Shown here piece by piece: positions 61,401 to 64,000 of a stretch of 64,000 nt of DNA. The position numbers and the translations under genes are program-made. The notes below the pieces were generated by a model, which was not told where the DNA came from, did not search any database, and was given only the letters and a program-made list of their open reading frames with translations. Position 1 is the first letter of the stretch, and every line of letters begins with the position of its first letter. Origin of the DNA: Eremophila alpestris peregrina (lineage: Eukaryota > Chordata > Aves > Passeriformes > Alaudidae); assembly GCA_009792885.1 (NCBI GenBank), contig WMCF01000007.1, positions 6,971,267-7,035,266 on the forward strand. Reading direction: 5' to 3'.

Positions 61401-61634
61401 GCACAGACAATTCATACTTGCATGTTGTTGACTAAAGGAGGTAAATGCTCATTTTAGTAGAACTGTTCAGCTGTATCAGAGAGTTTTCACTAATTGCTGT
61501 AATGTGGTTTATTTTCTTTTTTCTTTTCCTGCCCCTGCCCACAGCTGACTGTGTGCACAACGCTGATGGAGGTGTACAATGGCCACACAGAGACCTACCT
61601 GCGGGAGTGCCCAGATCCCTGCAGCCCTTGGTAG
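46784..61634 (+). CDS. ASAH1: Acid ceramidase (N-acylsphingosine amidohydrolase 1 family), fourteen canonical coding exons
   Basis: Fourteen exons join in frame to 392 residues (human ASAH1 is 395, also fourteen exons). The enzyme hydrolyses ceramide to sphingosine and fatty acid in the lysosome; the precursor cleaves itself before a catalytic cysteine into alpha and beta chains (family knowledge). Residues 1-23 form a signal peptide (WALLALLVLALPAW core). Alpha-chain marks include YPPSGPT and INLDLPPSRRWDDLM. The nucleophile is Cys140 in VCTSIVAED (codon 55,229-55,231). Other active-site residues are the Arg and Asp of ARNLDFG, the Asn of ETNYDRW and the Arg pair of DNRRGPA. N-glycosylation sequons occur at NNS, NKT, NAT, NQT and NLS. 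It ends ECPDPCSPW. From memory it looks about 60-65% identical to human, so a tandem ASAH1 paralogue rather than the one-to-one orthologue is possible. An extra in-frame exon candidate lies between exons 4 and 5. Confidence 0.93.
48347..48422. repeat. AT-rich microsatellite in acid ceramidase intron 1
   Basis: Interrupted runs of TA dinucleotides (TATATATA tracts) over about 75 bp. Able to form hairpins; of no known function. Confidence 0.9.
49372..49406. repeat. Poly-T tract in acid ceramidase intron 1
   Basis: About 34 T with one C. Simple repeat. Confidence 0.9.
49585..49932 (+). mobile_element. CR1 LINE 3' portion in acid ceramidase intron 1
   Basis: Plus orientation, about 350 bp. Hallmarks are GAGAAGAGACTGAGAGGAGA, CATTAGGGAAAGGTTTTTCA, GGGCACTGCCTGTCAGAGAT and GGAGTTGGACTTGATGATCC, with a worn tail (GGATATTCTCAGATAC). 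Probably harmless within the 5.2-kb intron. Confidence 0.88.
52020..52066 (+). CDS. ASAH1: Acid ceramidase exon 2
   Basis: Acceptor tgtctttgcag, donor CCAAC|GTAAGT; 47 nt. It encodes YGEECRSKMYPPSGPT. The cysteine corresponds to the alpha-chain cysteine near the mature N-terminus. Confidence 0.92.
52260..52350 (+). CDS. ASAH1: Acid ceramidase exon 3
   Basis: Acceptor tatctctcag, donor GAG|GTAAGA; 91 nt. It encodes FKGNIPTYVINLDLPPSRRW and DDLMRDKKTE. Confidence 0.93.
53575..53661 (+). CDS. ASAH1: Acid ceramidase exon 4
   Basis: Acceptor ctctttag, donor ATA|GTAAGT; 87 nt, 29 codons. It encodes LKTVVQNIKDIANTFFPSGK and VVDIVDNKI, ending in phase 0. Confidence 0.92.
53905..53970 (+). CDS. Possible extra (cassette) exon of acid ceramidase
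   Basis: A 66-nt stretch between a pyrimidine-rich acceptor (ctaatttttcctag) and a consensus donor (ACA|GTAAGC). It is open in the frame set by exon 4, phase 0 on both sides, and would insert 22 residues (DFFKFGPVTL...RLSYSSKT). Exons 4 and 5 join without it to the exact residue spacing of mammalian ASAH1 (KL/KI followed by eleven residues to PF). It is therefore either a lineage-specific alternative exon or a chance intronic pseudo-exon. Confidence 0.4.
54592..54670 (+). CDS. ASAH1: Acid ceramidase exon 5
   Basis: Acceptor tttcctttcag, donor TTGG|GTAACA; 79 nt. It encodes AHLTATLPYPFNEELQGIA and GIPLG; the glycine codon is split. Confidence 0.92.
55139..55179. other. Assembly gap (15 N) inside a poly-T tract
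   Basis: N runs from 55,150 to 55,164 with T on both sides, and the exon 6 acceptor (cctag) follows directly. The true T-tract length is unknown. The exon itself is unaffected. Confidence 0.98.
55185..55259 (+). CDS. ASAH1: Acid ceramidase exon 6 (catalytic cysteine, autocleavage site)
   Basis: Acceptor ttttttcctag just after a gap of 15 N in poly-T; donor ACAG|GTAATG; 75 nt. It encodes EIVIFNIFYEIFTVCTSIV then AEDKT. The Cys codon at 55,229-55,231 is the nucleophile and first residue of the beta chain by family homology. Confidence 0.94.
56043..56088 (+). CDS. ASAH1: Acid ceramidase exon 7
   Basis: Acceptor ttgttgtatag, donor CTAGG|GTAAGT; 46 nt. It encodes KLYHARNLDFGLFLG, which carries the active-site Arg and Asp. 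Confidence 0.93.
56115..56135. repeat. Poly-T tract just after exon 7 of acid ceramidase
   Basis: Twenty-one T beginning 27 bases after the exon 7 border. Simple repeat. Confidence 0.9.
57382..57526 (+). CDS. ASAH1: Acid ceramidase exon 8
   Basis: Acceptor tctcctgcag, donor CCA|GTAAGT; 145 nt. It encodes WDVKNNSWTITRELKPL then LDFQRNNKTVFKS and FAGYIGMVSGVKP, with two sequons. Confidence 0.94.
58694..58748 (+). CDS. ASAH1: Acid ceramidase exon 9
   Basis: Acceptor atgcttttcag, donor GTGG|GTGAGT; 55 nt. It encodes NLFTLTMNERFSLDGGYV, close to the human ERFSINGGY segment. Confidence 0.94.
58947..59028 (+). CDS. ASAH1: Acid ceramidase exon 10
   Basis: Acceptor atattttgcag, donor ACAAG|GTATTC; 82 nt. 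It encodes IFEWFLGRRDGMWMGFLTRT and VLENAT (sequon). Confidence 0.94.
59605..59736 (+). CDS. ASAH1: Acid ceramidase exon 11
   Basis: Acceptor cttacccacag, donor GGGA|GTGAGT; 132 nt. It encodes YQDAKDRLANTRLLAPAYF, ILGGKNSGEGCVITR and ALDIW. Confidence 0.94.
59970..60093 (+). CDS. ASAH1: Acid ceramidase exon 12
   Basis: Acceptor cttttccag, donor GAG|GTAAAC; 124 nt. It encodes LDIKKGTWYVLETNYDRW and DNRRGPAMKCLNQTTQE, holding the active-site Asn and Arg. A 33-bp tandem repeat starts three bases into the following intron. Confidence 0.94.
60097..60162. repeat. 33-bp tandem duplication next to the exon 12 donor
   Basis: Two adjacent 33-bp copies (60,097-60,129 and 60,130-60,162), each starting AACATCCTCC and ending CTGCTGGTC, differ at one base. 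The first begins three bases after the GT of the ceramidase exon 12 donor. Confidence 0.95.
60310..60500. repeat. TG/TTTG low-complexity tract in acid ceramidase intron 12
   Basis: Almost only T and G, with many TTTG, GGTTT and TGTTT words. It accounts for a 60-codon frame rich in Phe, Leu, Val and Cys at 60,332-60,514, which is not a gene. Confidence 0.9.
60848..60904 (+). CDS. ASAH1: Acid ceramidase exon 13
   Basis: Acceptor attttctttcag, donor AAG|GTAATG; 57 nt. It encodes NLSLPAIYDVLSTKPVLNK. Confidence 0.94.
61545..61634 (+). CDS. ASAH1: Acid ceramidase exon 14 with stop
   Basis: Acceptor cctgcccacag; 90 nt ending in TAG. It encodes LTVCTTLMEVYNGHTETYL then RECPDPCSPW, matching the family's C-terminus. 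Confidence 0.94.
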   Translation: MTVCTTLMEVYNGHTETYLRECPDPCSPW

Positions 61635-62360
61635 CCCTGTACCTCTCCTCTGTTGGGAGCAGCTTCTCCAGATTGGCAGTCCTCCATGAGAAAGTGCTTC
61701 TGGAAAGAGATTACTCAGTCTAACTCCTTGCTTCAGAAATCTAATGGCTCTACAGAAATGGCAAAGTGCTTCTAACAATGAAGGACCCCCTCTCACAGCA
61801 GACTTTCTTGCTTTGTAACCAGCAGTTCTGCTGACAAGAAATGTATCCTCATGAGTGTCTGGTGTGATTTCAGCCATTTCTGCCAAAGGATTTCAGCAGT
61901 TAGTTCTAGATCTCTTCAGTCTTGGCAGTATTCTTGGTGTGTTGTTGGTTGGGGGTTTGTTCATTTTTGGTTTTTTGGTTTGGTTTATTTAGATTAAAAT
62001 CCTTTTAAAGAACACAAGCAATAATGGCACCTAGCACTAAGAAGACCATCTGGGACAATACAATTCTGTTATTCTTTCGTAAGCACTTAAAATTAATTGC
62101 TATTGTTCTGGCATAATATGAGGATATGTCTGATATGCCCTTTTATAAAATAACCTAACAAGTGTCATGTTTAGTCACAGGAGCAAGGTCTTGGGGAAAT
62201 ATCTGAAACAAGATCTGAGCCAAGAATGTCTTGCTGCTGATTTATAACTCTGTTGCTGAAGCTCTTTCTTGGCCTGTTAACAAATGTGGGTTTTTAATAC
62301 AGGTTTTTCCTGTTGTCTCTAAAAAAATACTAATACAATAAAGAAAGATACTTTCTGTGA
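61635..62360 (+). other. ASAH1: Acid ceramidase 3' untranslated region and polyadenylation signal
   Basis: A canonical AATAAA occurs at 62,337-62,342, about 700 nt after the stop, followed by a T- and GT-containing stretch suitable for cleavage. A TG-rich low-complexity tract lies at about 61,935-61,992. Confidence 0.7.
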
Positions 62361-62364
62361 CCAA

Positions 62365-64000
62365 AGTACACATGTACTGATTTCATACTTCAGTCTAAGA
62401 CATCATGCATGTTAGATACCACATGGCATAAACTGCTTTCATTTCGAAACAGACTGATTTCTTCTGATTTTTTAAACTGGTAGTTAAAGGTATTATAATA
62501 AGGTAATTGGATTGTTTTGGGAGGATTTTGGTTGGTTGGTTTTTTTGAAAGTGGGGAAAGGAAGCCAAGTCAGATTACACCATTGTCTGGAATTCAAGTT
62601 AAGAAAGAAAGGTCCTTTAGAGAGAAGCAGTAGCACCCTAATATCCTAGGAAGTAGATAATGTAGAAGGCAGTGGTTTTATTTGTGCCACTGGCTGCATT
62701 GCTGGGACTAGCTTACAGTTCCAACTCTTGTGTTTTCTAACACACAAAGAGAAGACACAGCAGATTGAGTTTAGGGGCTGGTATGCATAGTGGTTCCCTT
62801 GTAATCTTTTCTTAACCCCCTAGGAAAGAGGTGATATTCATATTCCCATTGCACCAGGAATTCAAAGTTGCCAGGAGGGTAAGGGAAGTGTTTGCTCTCT
62901 CTTTGGTGTCTACAGAGACAGTATTGCATAAGGCACCCAGTTAAAACCTGCAAGTTCATGACATCCTGTCACAATGGGACTCTTGATAGCCAGGGCATAC
63001 AGAACAGTCTCAGAGTAATGCAGAAGTTGAGAACACAATGCACTACAGCTTCCTGTTCCTAACACTGAAGGGGGTTAAATTTTTTTTTCCCATAATTAGA
63101 AATTTAACACTAAGAAGTCTACAGAAGGGGGATCAATGATTGCCCAAAATAATCTCTTCAGGGAAGAAGTGGTGGATTCCCTAACAGTGGACACTTAAGA
63201 CTCAGCATAACAGTGTGCTGGGCCTTGTCTAGATTGGGCTTTTGCCACAAAGGATCAGCTGATCCTTGAGATTCTTTTCAGCTCCATGTTTTATGGTTAA
63301 AAGATAACTTTTAATCATTCCCTGTTTCAGTAGTTGGCTTACCATTTTACTGCAAACTCGGTTTTTATTAGAGGCTCTCCTTCCAACAGCATTGGAAGAA
63401 GCAGAGACAACAGGAATGCTATTTACCAAATAATAAGTAAACACAGCTTCTGGTTGAAGAAAATGAAGCACTGATACTCTACGCCTTAGAATAATACCTG
63501 TAGTAGCACAGCAAGAAGCAAATTCAGGGGGATGTAACACTGACAAATTTAGAGCACACAGAAATCAACATCTCACTGATTAAACAAAGGCCAGTCTAGG
63601 TGTACATCTAATTTCTTTTTAAACTGAAGCGTGCAAGCAGAAGTGTGTTAATATGATTGTACTACCAGGGTCCATTTTTAATCTCAACTATGAATATTGA
63701 ATCTATGTAAACCAAATATAACAACACAATTTAAATTAGTGAAAAATGTCCATGTGAAATGAGCTCCCGGGCCATTTGATTCATAAAAGACCATAAAACC
63801 AAGTCAGATGTTGCAGTCTGTACTGTAAAGAGCCCATCACATATTTCTGAGTGCACACCTCAACCTGGTCGGGGATTGTTCAGATTTATGTGCAATGAAG
63901 TTGTGTAACAGCCATAATCAAATTACTTTGTAATTTAAAAATCATTTTACTTGCTTAATTAGTCTTGTCCCACTTCAGCCAAGGCAGTGTAGACTATTCA
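62365..64000. other. Intergenic sequence after the ceramidase gene
   Basis: Apart from the CR1 end at 63,120-63,300, no gene or repeat was recognised before the window ends. Confidence 0.5.
63120..63300 (+). mobile_element. CR1 LINE 3' end, old copy
   Basis: It reads GGAAGAAGTGGTGGATTCCC, then GTGCTGGGCCTTGTCTAGAT, then GATCAGCTGATCCTTGAGAT: the CR1 3' pattern, diverged and without a clean octamer tail. Confidence 0.8.

Noticed and set aside
1..64000. CRISPR arrays, tRNA or rRNA genes, bacterial operons, phage or plasmid features
   Set aside because: None seen. The window is vertebrate nuclear DNA, and short repeats here are microsatellites, CR1 ends or LTR parts.

Overview
This is a vertebrate nuclear genome window and almost certainly a bird. 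Several diverged chicken-repeat-1 (CR1) LINE fragments and two copies of one avian ERVL-like LTR lie scattered through AT-rich DNA. CpG islands sit only at gene starts, genes are split by kilobase-sized introns, and two housekeeping vertebrate genes can be reassembled exon by exon. Nothing bacterial, viral-exogenous or CRISPR-like is present.

Layout. Positions 1-36,600 are AT-rich and mostly intergenic or intronic. They hold CR1 copies (about 15.95-16.14, 16.47-17.19, 22.05-22.30 and 34.95-35.35 kb), an LTR (20.87-21.71 kb), a diverged direct-repeat pair (22.87 and 27.59 kb), simple repeats, and a 95-bp perfect duplication around a single N at 8,442. On the minus strand, four open exon candidates with splice-like borders and matching phases (11,971 down to 4,680) suggest an unidentified membrane protein gene. 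From 36.6 to 42.95 kb is FRG1 on the plus strand: nine coding exons, 256 codons plus stop, CpG-island promoter, with a minus-oriented LTR in intron 7. From 46.6 to 62.35 kb is a plus-strand acid ceramidase gene (ASAH1 family): CpG island, signal peptide, fourteen canonical coding exons giving 392 residues, plus one extra in-frame 66-nt exon candidate not expected from mammalian ASAH1. The last 1.6 kb is intergenic with one more CR1 tail.

FRG1 acts in nuclear RNA/actin-associated processes, and acid ceramidase is a lysosomal hydrolase. They share no pathway; their adjacency is a matter of chromosome history. The points most worth checking are the extra ceramidase exon and the unidentified minus-strand gene. 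All exon calls come from reading frames, splice consensus and remembered family sequences. No alignment or transcript data were available.
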